Assembly: GCA_024763075.1 (NCBI GenBank)
Contig: JANTGF010000006.1
Coordinates: 1 to 64,000, forward strand
Direction of reading: 5' to 3'
Length of the DNA stretch: 64,000 nt
From: Bacteroidales bacterium
Lineage (GTDB): Bacteria; Bacteroidota; Bacteroidia; Bacteroidales; VadinHA17
In this document: piece after piece, positions 38,201 through 47,270 of the stretch
How the letters are laid out: each line of letters opens with the position of its first letter
Position numbering within the stretch: the stretch's first letter is position 1
Position numbers and translations under genes: made by a program
The notes under the pieces: generated by a model
Told to the model about the DNA's origin: nothing
Databases searched by the model: none
The model's input: the letters and a program-made list of their open reading frames with translations, nothing else

Positions 38201-38752
38201 AAGAGTTGTATCATGAATAAAGTAACCTGAAAATGATTCTTCAGGACTTAATCTAATGTTTTCCCTTTCTTCAGGATGGGAGGTGTTTATGACGATAATG
38301 GATTCCTCACTGTAGAAATATGCTTTGCCACTGGAAAAACTAATCCGGGTTATATACAGATTCTTTTCATTTTCGCCGGATAAGGGTTGGTATTCATAGT
38401 CACCAAATTTATCCTTTCCCAGGCAGCCAAATCCATCTTCTGTACCCACATATATTTTTCCGGTTGCGGGATCCTTTGCAATGGAGTAGGGGATAATTGC
38501 CGGTTTTAAGTAATGCCATCCTTCATCAGAACCGTCAAAGCTTAATATACCCCGACTGTTGGCAAAAAGCAACATTCCGTTTTCATCCTGGGTTATGCTC
38601 CAGTTTTGAGGGCTGAAGCCCCCAGGAAGCTGGAAGTTTGTAAGGTAAGGGAGTCCTTCCTGTGTAAAAACCTGTCCGGTGCAGAATAGAAATGAGATGA
38701 AAAACAGTAATATTTTTCTTTTAATAAGAATATTGATGCGACATCTCTTCAT
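35258..38752 (-). CDS. Propeller-Y_Y_Y sensor with SpoIIE/PP2C phosphatase output
   Basis: 1164 residues. A signal peptide (about 1-31) leads into a long two-component-regulator-type beta-propeller (about 40-780) broken by a Lys/Ser/Glu-rich insert near 380-480. Then come a Y_Y_Y domain (about 790-870), one membrane helix (about 882-902), a coiled coil rich in RQKEEIQKQKEEL and a SpoIIE serine phosphatase domain (about 950-1155). The phosphatase shows GDFYW, VADCTGHGVPGAFMS, FTDGYIDQFGG and DDILIIGI. It senses something outside the cytoplasm and dephosphorylates a protein inside. A SiaC-type target at 21571-21993 is possible but unproven. It is monocistronic. Confidence 0.9.
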   Translation of the reverse strand: MKRCRINILIKRKILLFFISFLFCTGQVFTQEGLPYLTNFQLPGGFSPQNWSITQDENGMLLFANSRGILSFDGSDEGWHYLKPAIIPYSIAKDPATGKIYVGTEDGFGCLGKDKFGDYEYQPLSGENEKNLYITRISFSSGKAYFYSEESIIVINTSHPEERENIRLSPEESFSGYFIHDTTLYTNIRNKGLYKYQNGTLVALQTDPDFSNDIIQFFIPFDNRKILFATDNSFLYLFDGKTLKDYRISDEDYLFKARISDAIQLSGNEIALSTRTGGCLIIDKNSGKTKFMINYQSGLPDDEIYAITRDRGDGLWLTHERGASRIDLTFPIRNFNAFPGLEGNLAEVIGFNGTLYVSTSEGVFYLRKVRNFSKTKITIERKSETSPASSTQKNNLPTERVEMITPVKPKSKPDTHNKKKTNFFSRLFGKKHKNESNNTYEEVDLLDPKIHSEIIETEQVFKPKPLENKYNQKTYRTLKSISYRFSKVDGLDAKCKHLVSFDHHLLVASNTGLYEINGSNSNLIIDYAYINSIEPSDEIPNRVYIGTQSGVRIIDFIENSKPKELLHIRTQWPVYSITEIADIIWLGSDSRVLEVKRTDNNDYLLEKTRYKVPTNLSEEVIVRNIEGQPAFFLPSGIYTFNPDQTEIEKLSAPLLSGEGFSRYIFSKDGTIWENKKNNWTPLIKKNEQESKQIGFLKLFDNVIHLYPDANRNLWVIYGNNQLSKILYADTIPEKEDIRVFVKEISNSKGERFEPGHMKLTGSDFPLRFKIQAPFYVKPEYIEFQYYIEGLDQDTTEWSGDREIYIPYLPPNEYILHVRARNVFNKTSNDFTSKFTIIPPFTKSPWFYVIIGIGMLLFMYGIMILRERKLWRDKSILESKVRIRTEEIARQKEEIQKQKEELGNQKEEITSSISYGKRIQTAIFPPKEILRKLLPEYFILFRPRDIVSGDFYWISEKNNKIIIAVADCTGHGVPGAFMSILGYTLIGEIANNYPITTAGSFLNKLRKKLKSALHQTGKDTDTKDGIDLSLCIIDKKDRTLQYAGAYNPLYIIRDNNLQIIKGDKMPIGIHYIKEVPFKNHKIKLKSGDVLYLFTDGYIDQFGGPSNKKYKIVPFRKLLLKIHRKKMSEQKKTLGKELNTWMGSNEQVDDILIIGIRIPENGISKS

Positions 38753-38985
38753 GAAAGGACATTATAAATGTTATTGGCTTAAACATTTAGTAATAATACA
38801 TACGGAATTTTCAGTGTTTTGTTAGGTGTATGCAAGCAGATGCTTGTTCAAATTCCGAATAATTCAGATAATTGGCTGATTGCCATGGCTTTAGATATGA
38901 TCATGGCAGGGTTTGGTTTTTACAGTTCTTAACCCGCTGATTCAGTTACTTAACAAAATAAAGCTTTCCAAAAGTAATAAGTACT

Positions 38986-40896
38986 CTAATGATCTTCGAA
39001 TAATTTCTTTAGTACCTCAATATTTCGCGGATTTGTTATGGTTTTTGCTTCAGGAGTGTACAAATATTCCAGAAGATCTTTGTAGCTTTCCTCAATTTTA
39101 CCTCTTACCATTTTCATTGTAGAATTTAACATCTGATTTTCAGCAGTATAAGGTTCTGGAATGAAGCCTATCGCTGCCGGGAGCCATCTTTGGGGAAACA
39201 TATCAGCAAATTCATTTCCGGTTTTGTATTTGTCAATTTCAGATTTTATCAATAGAGCGATTGCCATCCGACCTTCGTCTGTTTCAGGGTCGATATCATG
39301 ATCTTTTATCCATCTTTTTACTGCTTCCGGATTTGGGTAAATAAAAGCCACAGTATAAGGTTTCTGGTTATTAAAAAGAGTGCAGAATTCTATAAATTTT
39401 GACTGGTCGGTTATGGCCTCCTCAATTCCTTCCGGGCTGTACTTTTCACCATCATCAGATATCAACAGGCTCTTGAATCTGCCGAGAACATACAAGAAAC
39501 CATCCTCGCTCATATAACCCATATCTCCTGTGTAAAGCCATCCGTTTTTAAGGGTTTCTCTTGTGGCTTCTTCGTTACGCCAATATCCCAGCATTACATT
39601 GTCTCCTTTGATTACGATTTCTCCTTTTTCCATGGGACCCAGTTCGTTGCCATCATCGTCCATAATTTTTAATTCAATACCCCTGGCAATATAGCCTGAT
39701 GACCCGAGTTTATGACGTGCTACCGAGTTGGCAGAAATGGTAGGGGCGGCTTCGGTAAGTCCGTACCCCTGAAACATGGGAAGCCCAATGGCATAAAAAA
39801 AACGTTGAAGTTCAATGTCCAGGAGAGCACCTCCGCCAATGAAAAAATCAAGTTCACCCCCAAACCCTTCTCTGATCTTACTGAAAAGAATTTTATCATA
39901 CAATTTAAGAAGGGGTAACTTGAGTTTATGCAAGCCTCCGGCTTTTTTAAACCCGTCGCGATTATATGAATAAGAAAGTTCCAGTGCATGGTTGAACATT
40001 TTTTCAACAAATGGGCCTTTTTCCCGGATTCCTTTTTCAATATTTTTCCTGAAGTTTTTTGCAAAAGCCGGAACACTCATTAACAGGTTCGGTTTTATTT
40101 CTTTGATATTCTTTGGAATATTTTTCAGGGTTTCCAAAGGAGTGGAACCTAATTCAACAGATGCAATACTGGCTCCTTTGCCCATGAAAGCATACAATGC
40201 ATTGGTATGCGCAAACGCATGATCCCAAGGTAAAATAATTAAGGTACGGTAAGTGGGAGGGATTTCTACAAGGCTGTATGCCTGTTGAACATTGGCAACG
40301 TAGTTCAGGTGTGATAGCATAATTCCTTTTGGCTGAGCTGTAGTACCTGAGGTATAGCATATATTCACCATATCATTTTCCCCTGCAGCATCAACTCTTT
40401 CTTTGAACCTGTCAGGCTGATTGGCTAGCAAATCTTTACCCTTATTTAAAATATCATCATAATATATTGAGTTTGCTTCAGGTTCAGACTCTTCATCAAG
40501 ATAAATTATTGTTTCCAGGGAAGGTATTTCTTCAATTAGACCTTTCACTTTAGGTGCCTGTTGTTTTGAAACAATAACCATCCTTGCTCCCGAATGCTCA
40601 ATCCTGAATTGTATTTCTTCACGTGTAAGCCGGACAGACATTGGGATGTTTGCAGCACCCGCATATAAAATTCCCAACTCTGAGATAAGCCAGGCATTCC
40701 GCCCTTCGGCAACCAGGCCTATCCGGTCACCCTTACTGATACCAATGCTTATAAGTCCTGCTCCAAACTGGTGGACTTTTTCTCTGATCTCTTTATAAGT
40801 TGATCCTTCATATTTCCGGTTTTTCTTTTCCCACATAAAAATGTTGTCTCCAAACCGGTTGGTATTGTCCTCAAAAAATTGAATCAATGTCCTCAT
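38986..40896 (-). CDS. Long-chain fatty acid-CoA ligase (AMP-forming)
   Basis: 636 residues of the ANL superfamily. It shows the P-loop-like VNICYTSGTTAQPKGIMLSH, GYGLTEAAPTISAN, and GWLYTGDMGYMSEDGFLYVLG with VLGRFKSLL near the C-terminus. The C-terminal region SPEGIEEAI contains the usual Glu. It activates fatty acids via an acyl-AMP to acyl-CoA for lipid metabolism, and chain-length preference is not readable. No beta-oxidation genes are adjacent. Between 38753 and 38985 I see no gene. Confidence 0.92.
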   Translation of the reverse strand: MRTLIQFFEDNTNRFGDNIFMWEKKNRKYEGSTYKEIREKVHQFGAGLISIGISKGDRIGLVAEGRNAWLISELGILYAGAANIPMSVRLTREEIQFRIEHSGARMVIVSKQQAPKVKGLIEEIPSLETIIYLDEESEPEANSIYYDDILNKGKDLLANQPDRFKERVDAAGENDMVNICYTSGTTAQPKGIMLSHLNYVANVQQAYSLVEIPPTYRTLIILPWDHAFAHTNALYAFMGKGASIASVELGSTPLETLKNIPKNIKEIKPNLLMSVPAFAKNFRKNIEKGIREKGPFVEKMFNHALELSYSYNRDGFKKAGGLHKLKLPLLKLYDKILFSKIREGFGGELDFFIGGGALLDIELQRFFYAIGLPMFQGYGLTEAAPTISANSVARHKLGSSGYIARGIELKIMDDDGNELGPMEKGEIVIKGDNVMLGYWRNEEATRETLKNGWLYTGDMGYMSEDGFLYVLGRFKSLLISDDGEKYSPEGIEEAITDQSKFIEFCTLFNNQKPYTVAFIYPNPEAVKRWIKDHDIDPETDEGRMAIALLIKSEIDKYKTGNEFADMFPQRWLPAAIGFIPEPYTAENQMLNSTMKMVRGKIEESYKDLLEYLYTPEAKTITNPRNIEVLKKLFEDH

Positions 40897-41392
40897 AACT
40901 ACCTTTGTTTTTCAGGGTTTGTTGAAAAATACTTATTTCATACAATTAATTGGATAAAAGCACCTAATCATTTTAAATACAAGGTTTATTATAAGTTTTT
41001 ACTAAAAACCTAGTATTTTTTCCTATTGTTAGCCCGAAACACTCCATCTACTTTATTGCTACGGCTCGCAGTATTATCTATAAAGCTTCACCTTGCAGGT
41101 TTGTAGTTCCGGACTTTTTCCGCAAACCCTATTTATTAAGCGCTTGCAAGATAAATAAAAAATAAAAACTGGCATTAAAGATGAAAAAAAACTTTAAAGT
41201 ACTGTTATAATTCCGCCATACCCCGGAAGAATGCAGAAAACAGACAATTTTACAAATAATGAATGGTTTTGAAGGAATTTTGTTAAATTTGTAAAGTTCT
41301 CAATATTAGTCAATCGGAAGTTAACTTTGCTTAGAATGCTAATATGTGGCAGATTTTAGAATTTCGAAAAATTAACGATAAATAAATAAAAA
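40897..41392. other. 496-bp intergenic region
   Basis: No gene found. It holds an imperfect hairpin near 41095-41155 (GGTTTG pairing with CAAACC, CTTGCA with TGCAAG) and two TAnnTTTG boxes on the plus strand, TAAATTTG at 41284-41291 and TAACTTTG at 41322-41329. Either could drive the SPOR lipoprotein gene. Confidence 0.4.
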
Positions 41393-41845
41393 ATGAGAAA
41401 TCTGATTATTATTTCCCTTACTGTTTTCTTTGTTATTTCGTGTCAAAACAAGAAAAAGCCACCTGTAATTGATTATTCCAGACCTGTAAAAGATAGTGCG
41501 GCCATTGCTGATTCTATAAGACAGGCAGAAGCAGCAGAACAGGCTTATGCACTTGAACAGGCCCGTCTTGATTCTATTGCTCAGGCTGAGGAAGCTGTAA
41601 GGCTGGAGCAGGAAAGAAACAAATATCATATAATTGTAGGAAGTTTTATAACACCTGAGTATGCCTATGAATGCTCTTCATATTACAGCTCATTAGGTTA
41701 CAATACAAATATTTTTCCTGCGGAAAATGGTTTTGATCTGGTTTCAGCCATGGATCTGGATGATTATTCTGAAGCACAAAAGATGCTCGACAGATTTCAG
41801 GATACGGTTAATTACGAATCATGGATTTATATCTATCCTGAGTGA
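41393..41845 (+). CDS. SPOR-domain-like lipoprotein
   Basis: 150 residues. The lipobox is FFVISC (Cys17). An Ala/Glu-rich helical stretch (about 38-78) precedes a C-terminal domain beginning KYHIIVGSFITPEYA and ending SWIYIYPE, which fits a SPOR domain (about 80-150) that binds septal peptidoglycan lacking stem peptides. It is probably a small envelope protein anchored in the outer or inner membrane. It stands alone and is convergent with the kinase-like gene. Confidence 0.8.
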   Translation: MRNLIIISLTVFFVISCQNKKKPPVIDYSRPVKDSAAIADSIRQAEAAEQAYALEQARLDSIAQAEEAVRLEQERNKYHIIVGSFITPEYAYECSSYYSSLGYNTNIFPAENGFDLVSAMDLDDYSEAQKMLDRFQDTVNYESWIYIYPE

Positions 41846-41899
41846 GAGGGCACTAAATATTGGTTCCTCCGGCCGGGTAATCCGATGTTGTAACCGGAA

Positions 41900-42580
41900 T
41901 TAATTTGACAGCATTCCTTTTTCGCGAAGGATGGAATAAATGGAATTTACAATTTCAGCTTTCGATAAACCGGCACAATTGTAAATGATATCAAAAAGCT
42001 TATTCATATCCTCCGCTTTGTAAAAATGCTCCAGGAATTTTCTTCTTTTCTGATCATAGCTCTTAATAAACTCAGTAGCTTTATTTCTGTCTAAGTGATA
42101 AAATTCCATAATTTTTTCTGTTCTCCATTCAAGAGGAGCCAGCAGACGAATATGTAAAGAGTTTTTGATATCATGGCAGATGGCTGCGCCTCCTCTGCCA
42201 ACGATGACAATATTTCCGGAAAATCCAATGGATTTTATAACCTTTCTGACAGCATTGTAAACTTTCTTATCGCTAATGTAAAAATTTGCCAGAGTATTCA
42301 GGATGCCATCAACCATTCCATGCTCAGCATAATTAAAAAAATATTTTATTTCACTTGGAGGAATTCCCAGTTCCCTGGCAGATTCAGATAAGATTTCTTT
42401 ACTTACCCATTTCCACTGACTTTTTTGAGCGCTGTTTATTTTTTGAACCAGCATTTTTGTGATCAGTTTGGAGGGGCAACCAAACTCCCGTGAGATTGTG
42501 ACTACCGGCCCGCCTGTTATTCTTTGCTTTTCTTTTTCTTTAAGCCTTTTACGGGCATATCCTGTTATTGTGATTCCCAT
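41900..42580 (-). CDS. Cytidylate kinase-like family protein
   Basis: 226 residues. The N-terminus VVTISREFGCPSKLITKML matches the cytidylate-kinase-like family (PF13189), but the glycine-rich P-loop expected as GSGG reads GCPS, so ATP binding may be altered. NIVIVGRGGAAICHD and HIRLLAPLEWRTEKIME follow as in the family, with a basic segment DQKRRKFLEHFY. Its function in Bacteroidota is not established, and it is unlikely to replace Cmk. It lies 118 bp downstream of purA on the same strand. Confidence 0.82.
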   Translation of the reverse strand: MGITITGYARKRLKEKEKQRITGGPVVTISREFGCPSKLITKMLVQKINSAQKSQWKWVSKEILSESARELGIPPSEIKYFFNYAEHGMVDGILNTLANFYISDKKVYNAVRKVIKSIGFSGNIVIVGRGGAAICHDIKNSLHIRLLAPLEWRTEKIMEFYHLDRNKATEFIKSYDQKRRKFLEHFYKAEDMNKLFDIIYNCAGLSKAEIVNSIYSILREKGMLSN

Positions 42581-42698
42581 AGCTCTAATATTATCTCTGA
42601 AAAATCAGAGGATTATTTTCGCTATAAGATACAAAATATTTACGGAAAAGTCAAGAAAAATTGATGAATAAATAATAGAAAAGTGACCTTGTACTACA

Positions 42699-43970
42699 TT
42701 AATCTCTAAAAATGGTTTCCTTTCTTTTCGGACCCACCGAAACAATACTTACCGGAACTTCTGTTTCTTCTTCAATAAACCGTATATAGTTCTTAAGTTC
42801 ATCAGGAAGATCCTCATAGTTATCCAGATGTGTAATATCCTCTTTCCAGCCAGGGAAAGTCTTGTAAACGGGTTTAAGTTCGGGTGAAATTTCGAATGGG
42901 AAATAGTCATGGGTCTCAGTTCCTGTTTTGTATGCAGTGCATATCTTTATCTGATCAAAACCTGTCAGAATATCTGCTTTGGTCATGATCAGGTTTGTTA
43001 CCCCATTTAGCATAACTGAATATTTCAGTGCAACGAGATCCATCCATCCGCACCTTCTTGGCCTGCCGGTGGTGGCGCCAAATTCATGTCCTTTTTCCCT
43101 TATTTTATCACCTGTTTCATCATGAAGTTCAGTAGGAAAGGGTCCGCTGCCCACACGGGTACAATATGCTTTAAAAATTCCATGTACTTTCCCGATTTTT
43201 ACCGGGGGAATTCCCAGACCAATACAGGCTCCTGCACAAATGGTATTTGAGGATGTTACATAAGGATAAGAACCAAAATCAATATCCAGTAAGGTACCCT
43301 GGGCTCCCTCTGCAAGTACTTTTTTGTTTTCTTTAATAGAATTATTAATATAATACTCGCTGTTGATCTGTTCGAATTTCTTAAGGTATTCAATACTTTT
43401 AAACCAATTCTCTTCAGCTTTAATGAAGGAATCGTCTATTGTATAATTGAAAAGTGAAATGAGGGAGAAATGCTTGTTTTTTAGAAATTCGTATTTTTCA
43501 ATAAAATCGGGTAAAAGAATATCCCCCATTCTTATTCCGTTACGTCCTGTTTTATCCATGTAAGTAGGTCCGATACCTTTCAGGGTTGATCCGATTTTTG
43601 TGTTCCCTTTGGCTGTTTCGGATGCAGCATCCAGCATCCGGTGGGTTGGGAGAATGATATGAGCTTTTTTTGAAATCAGCAGGTTTTTGGTTGAAGATAA
43701 CCCTCCTTTTTCGAGGTCTGTAATTTCTTTTTCAAAAATAACAGGATCAATGACTACCCCACTGCCAATAACATTCGTTTTTCCAGGATGAAAAATGCCG
43801 GAAGGTATGGTATGTAATACATGTTTTTCATTACCAAACTCAAGAGAATGTCCTGCATTAGGCCCTCCCTGAAATCGTGCTATAACATCATAATATGGAG
43901 TGAGGAAATCCACGATTTTACCTTTTCCTTCATCTCCCCATTGAAGGCCTAATAATACATCCGTCTTCAT
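42699..43970 (-). CDS. purA: Adenylosuccinate synthetase
   Basis: 423 residues, normal length. GTP-dependent ligation of aspartate to IMP, the first committed step to AMP. N-terminal GLQWGDEGKGKIVDFL with catalytic Asp and GNEKHVLHTIPSGIF are visible, along with IGSTLKGIGPTYMDKTGRNGI, LAEGAQGTLLDIDFGSYPYVTSSN and TTGRPRRCGWMDL. It follows the Fur and RSH genes on the same strand, a neighbourhood I recall as recurring in Bacteroidota. Confidence 0.97.
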   Translation of the reverse strand: MKTDVLLGLQWGDEGKGKIVDFLTPYYDVIARFQGGPNAGHSLEFGNEKHVLHTIPSGIFHPGKTNVIGSGVVIDPVIFEKEITDLEKGGLSSTKNLLISKKAHIILPTHRMLDAASETAKGNTKIGSTLKGIGPTYMDKTGRNGIRMGDILLPDFIEKYEFLKNKHFSLISLFNYTIDDSFIKAEENWFKSIEYLKKFEQINSEYYINNSIKENKKVLAEGAQGTLLDIDFGSYPYVTSSNTICAGACIGLGIPPVKIGKVHGIFKAYCTRVGSGPFPTELHDETGDKIREKGHEFGATTGRPRRCGWMDLVALKYSVMLNGVTNLIMTKADILTGFDQIKICTAYKTGTETHDYFPFEISPELKPVYKTFPGWKEDITHLDNYEDLPDELKNYIRFIEEETEVPVSIVSVGPKRKETIFRD

Positions 43971-44100
43971 AAATAACCAAAATAGTTTATGCTGAAAAAA
44001 AACGTCGCAAGTTACAAATCTTTTCAGATAAAAAGGAGTATAAATACGGGATAATTTTTAAAAAAATTTCCTGAAAATACCGGATAGAAAATATTTTTAT

Positions 44101-44550
44101 TTAAGACTTATTTTCATTCTCGCTGATACCGTATATATATAAAGAATGATACAAAGGTTTGAAATTATTCAGTTCACATGCGGTTTTAATGATTTCATGA
44201 ATTCTCGGATCGCAGAATTCAATTACTTTGCCTGATTCAGTATCAATAAGATGGTCATGCTGGCTACATTGGTATGCTTTTTCAAACTGGGCTATATTAT
44301 TTCCAAACTGATGTTTAATTACAAGGTTGCAATCCAGTAAAAGTTCAATGGTATTATACAGTGTCGCCCTGCTCACCCGATAATTTTTATTTTTCATAAA
44401 GATGTACAAAGACTCAATATCGAAATGACCATCACGGGAGTAAATTTCATCAAGAATTGCAAATCGCTCTGGTGTTTTTCTGTGTCCCTTTTTTTCAAGG
44501 TAATCAGTAAAAATCTGTTTTACTGTTTGCTTTGTATTTTCACTTGTCAT
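44101..44550 (-). CDS. Fur-family transcriptional regulator
   Basis: 149 residues. The winged-helix part is [19 protein letters not shown] with [18 protein letters not shown] as recognition helix. The dimer/metal domain has [18 protein letters not shown]. The C-terminal CxxC pair that binds structural zinc in classical Fur is absent. It may respond to metal or peroxide, which cannot be settled by eye. It lies 84 bp after the RSH gene and 130 bp before purA. Confidence 0.9.
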   Translation of the reverse strand: MTSENTKQTVKQIFTDYLEKKGHRKTPERFAILDEIYSRDGHFDIESLYIFMKNKNYRVSRATLYNTIELLLDCNLVIKHQFGNNIAQFEKAYQCSQHDHLIDTESGKVIEFCDPRIHEIIKTACELNNFKPLYHSLYIYGISENENKS

Positions 44551-44634
44551 AAAAATAGTGTTTTAGAAAAAATTTGAGGCCTTAAATTTAATCAATTTAT
44601 TTAAAAATAAGACACTATTTAGAATTATTTTAAA

Positions 44635-46863
44635 TCAGGAGCCGTGGATCTCTTCTCTTTTGACTTTATCGATCCCTTTGATTTTGCTAAGATTTAGAAT
44701 TAGGGTATTCAGGTCGGAGGTGTTGTGGACATACAGAGATATTTTTCCCTCAAAAATGCCATCATGTACATCAAAGTTAAAAGTGCGGATATTTACGCTT
44801 AATTGTTTGGAAATAACACTCGTAATCTCATTTATCATACCAATTTTATCGATACCCGTCAGGCTGATCTTTGCCAGATATGACAGAATCTTGTGTATTG
44901 TCCATTTTGCAGAAACTATTCGGTCCCCTTTATTTGACATGAGTTTTACGGCTTCAGGGCATTTGGCCTTATGAATAATGAGTTTTCCGTTTTCATCCCA
45001 AAATCCAATTGCATCGTCACCTGGTATAGGGCTGCAACACTCTGCTATTTTATATGGAATATCTTGCTTGTCTGGCTCTTCACGAATAACAAACGGTTTT
45101 TTCAGATCAAATTTATCTTTGGAGGGGGGCTCTTCAGTTTCCGTTTTTCGCTTCCCAAACTGGGGAATCCAATACTGAATCCATTTACTTTTTGAATTTT
45201 TCTTTAATATTTTACTCAGGTTTTCAAGTGAGATGATGCCGCTGGCGATTTTACTGTATAGCTCATCCTTGTTGAATACCTCGTATGCCGGAAGTAATTT
45301 TTTGAAAACTCTTGAAGAAGGGATTACATTTTGAATTTTCAGCTCCTTTTCAAGCATGGACTTTCCCAATTCAATTCGGTTGCTTATTTCTGCTTTCAGG
45401 GCTTTTGTAATGCTGGCTTTAGCTTTGGCTGTGTTCACGTAACTGAGCCATTCTTTATGTGGTTTTTGCTGTTTTGAGGTAATGATTTCAACCTGGTCAC
45501 CACTCTTAAGCTTATAGCTTAGCGGAACAAGTTTGCGGTTTACTTTGGCCCCAATTGCACTATCGCCTACCTCAGAGTGAATTTCATAGGCAAAATCCAG
45601 TGCACTTGAATTCTTGGGCATGGATTTGATATGTCCTTTTGGTGTAAAAACATTGATTTCTGAGGAAAACAGATTCAGTTTGAATTCATCCATGAACTGT
45701 ATGGCATCAGGTGATGAATCCTCCAGGATTTCCCGGATTTTTTTAATCCATAAATCAAGTTCTGATTCCGATGAATGATTCCCTTTGTACTTCCAGTGAG
45801 CTGCATATCCCCGTTCTGCTATTTCATTCATCCGGGTGGAGCGTACCTGTACTTCAACCCACTTTCCGTTCAGGTTCATTACTGTGGCATGAAGTGCTTC
45901 ATATCCATTGGCTTTTGGCTTACTAATCCAGTCTCTAAGCCGGTCAGGTTTTGGAACATAAATGTCTGTGATCATAGAATAGATGTTCCAGCACTGGGCT
46001 TTTTCAGAAGAATTTTTTGATGGTTCAAAAATGATTCTAATTGCCAGAAGATCATATACTTCCTCAAATGATACGTTTTTGGTTTGCATCTTATTCCAGA
46101 TGGAATATATGGATTTTGGCCTCCCATTTATTTCATACTTTATGCCTGCTTCATCAAGTTTATTGATAATTGGAAGAGAAAATCTGCTGATTTCAGTAAC
46201 CCTTTTTTTATCATTTAACTGAATCTTTCTTTCAATTTCACTGTAAACCTTAGGGTATCTGTATTTTAGACTTAAATCTTCCAGTTCGGTTTTTATTGCA
46301 TATAAACCCAGCCTGTGTGCCATGGGAGCAAAAAGCCAGGTGGTTTCCCCGGAGATTTTCATTCGTTTATTGGGAGGCATGGAGGCTAATGTCCTCATGT
46401 TATGCAAGCGGTCTGCCAGTTTGATCAGAATGACCCGTACATCATCGGCAATGGTTAACAGGATCTTTCTGAAATTTACAGCCTGAATGGATGCATCGCT
46501 TTCAAAAACGTTGGTTATTTTAGTAAGCCCGTCAATTATTATTGCAATCTTCTCTCCAAAATTATTCTTGATATCCTCCAGTGTATATTCGGTATCTTCA
46601 ACTACATCATGAAGCAATGCCGAACAAATAGATATTGTGCCCAGTCCCATTTCCTCGGAAACGATCCGGGCAACCGCAATCGGATGGAAAATATAAGGTT
46701 CGCCTGATCTTCTTTTGATGTTCTTATGGGCTTCATTCGCAAAATCGAAAGCTTTTTTCACAAGTTCCTTGTCTGCCTTTTTTGTCACTCTTGGACAATT
46801 CTGAAGTAATTCATTGAATTGCTCCTGAATAAGTTGATTATCATGTTGTACAAGTATCGACAT
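44635..46863 (-). CDS. Bifunctional (p)ppGpp synthetase/hydrolase (RelA/SpoT homolog)
   Basis: 742 residues. The HD hydrolase domain is intact: His60 (YIFHPIAVARIV) and His85-Asp86 (SALLHDVVEDTE). The synthetase domain has NGRPKSIYSIWNKM, VYDLLAIRIIFE and WVEVQVRSTRMNEIAERGYAAH. TGS (INVFTPKGHIKSMPKNSSALD), a linker zinc-finger-like region (AECCSPIPGDDAIGF) and a C-terminal ACT domain follow. It controls the stringent response in both directions. A -7 box (TAACTTTG, minus strand 46905-46912) lies 42 nt upstream. Confidence 0.96.
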   Translation of the reverse strand: MSILVQHDNQLIQEQFNELLQNCPRVTKKADKELVKKAFDFANEAHKNIKRRSGEPYIFHPIAVARIVSEEMGLGTISICSALLHDVVEDTEYTLEDIKNNFGEKIAIIIDGLTKITNVFESDASIQAVNFRKILLTIADDVRVILIKLADRLHNMRTLASMPPNKRMKISGETTWLFAPMAHRLGLYAIKTELEDLSLKYRYPKVYSEIERKIQLNDKKRVTEISRFSLPIINKLDEAGIKYEINGRPKSIYSIWNKMQTKNVSFEEVYDLLAIRIIFEPSKNSSEKAQCWNIYSMITDIYVPKPDRLRDWISKPKANGYEALHATVMNLNGKWVEVQVRSTRMNEIAERGYAAHWKYKGNHSSESELDLWIKKIREILEDSSPDAIQFMDEFKLNLFSSEINVFTPKGHIKSMPKNSSALDFAYEIHSEVGDSAIGAKVNRKLVPLSYKLKSGDQVEIITSKQQKPHKEWLSYVNTAKAKASITKALKAEISNRIELGKSMLEKELKIQNVIPSSRVFKKLLPAYEVFNKDELYSKIASGIISLENLSKILKKNSKSKWIQYWIPQFGKRKTETEEPPSKDKFDLKKPFVIREEPDKQDIPYKIAECCSPIPGDDAIGFWDENGKLIIHKAKCPEAVKLMSNKGDRIVSAKWTIHKILSYLAKISLTGIDKIGMINEITSVISKQLSVNIRTFNFDVHDGIFEGKISLYVHNTSDLNTLILNLSKIKGIDKVKREEIHGS

Positions 46864-46904
46864 TTAAAACCCCTTGAATTCTAGTTTCTTTTTTCTTTCA
46901 ATTA

Positions 46905-46912
46905 CAAAGTTA
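46905..46912 (-). promoter_or_regulatory. Candidate promoter -7 box of the RSH gene
   Basis: TAACTTTG on the minus strand matches TAnnTTTG. No clear TTG lies at -33. Confidence 0.4.
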
Positions 46913-46959
46913 GTTATTTTTCATTGATAATTTTCACCTGAAACAGGGATGTGTATTTA

Positions 46960-47112
46960 GTGTCTCTTAGAAAACGCCAAATACTGCGTTATTCTCGTTT
47001 TGAAAACGGTCATTTACAAAAATAAACTCCCTGGTTTTCAAAGCTTCGAAAGCCTTGTCTTTGGCGTCTTCTAAGAAGCCACTTGAAAAATTAAGAGTTT
47101 TCTTAGAAGCAC
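46960..47112. mobile_element. 153-bp MITE-like element, copy 2
   Basis: Same length and termini as copy 1 (inverted ends 46960-46975 and 47097-47112), with 8 mismatches over 157 aligned bases. It is flanked by TATTTA on both sides (46954-46959 and 47113-47118), a different 6-bp duplication that again fits TAnnTA. It lies upstream of the RSH gene and next to repeat B copy 2. No terminator is disrupted here. Confidence 0.88.
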
Positions 47113-47167
47113 TATTTATTTGCAGTACGAAGAGGTATTTAATACCCGGTTCAGAATGAATATTTAA

Positions 47168-47244
47168 GAAGTATAAATACCAATCCCGCATTTCGGCACC
47201 AAGTATCTGTGTAAAACCAAAAGTATGAATAGTACGGGTTGCCA
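47168..47244. repeat. Intergenic repeat B, copy 2 (degenerate)
   Basis: On the minus strand it reads GGCAACCCGTACTATTCAT and continues in step with copy 1 (35137-35215), including the shared CAGATAC and TGGTAT blocks. The outer inverted-repeat partner seen at copy 1 is absent. Confidence 0.5.
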
Positions 47245-47270
47245 TGAAGACAAAAGCTAAAAAGGCAGAT

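Noticed and set aside
46967-47245. 92-codon open frame on the minus strand
   Set aside because: It runs from repeat B copy 2 straight through MITE copy 2. The homologous repeat at 35 kb has a stop in the same frame. It is therefore a by-product of two repeats and not a gene.
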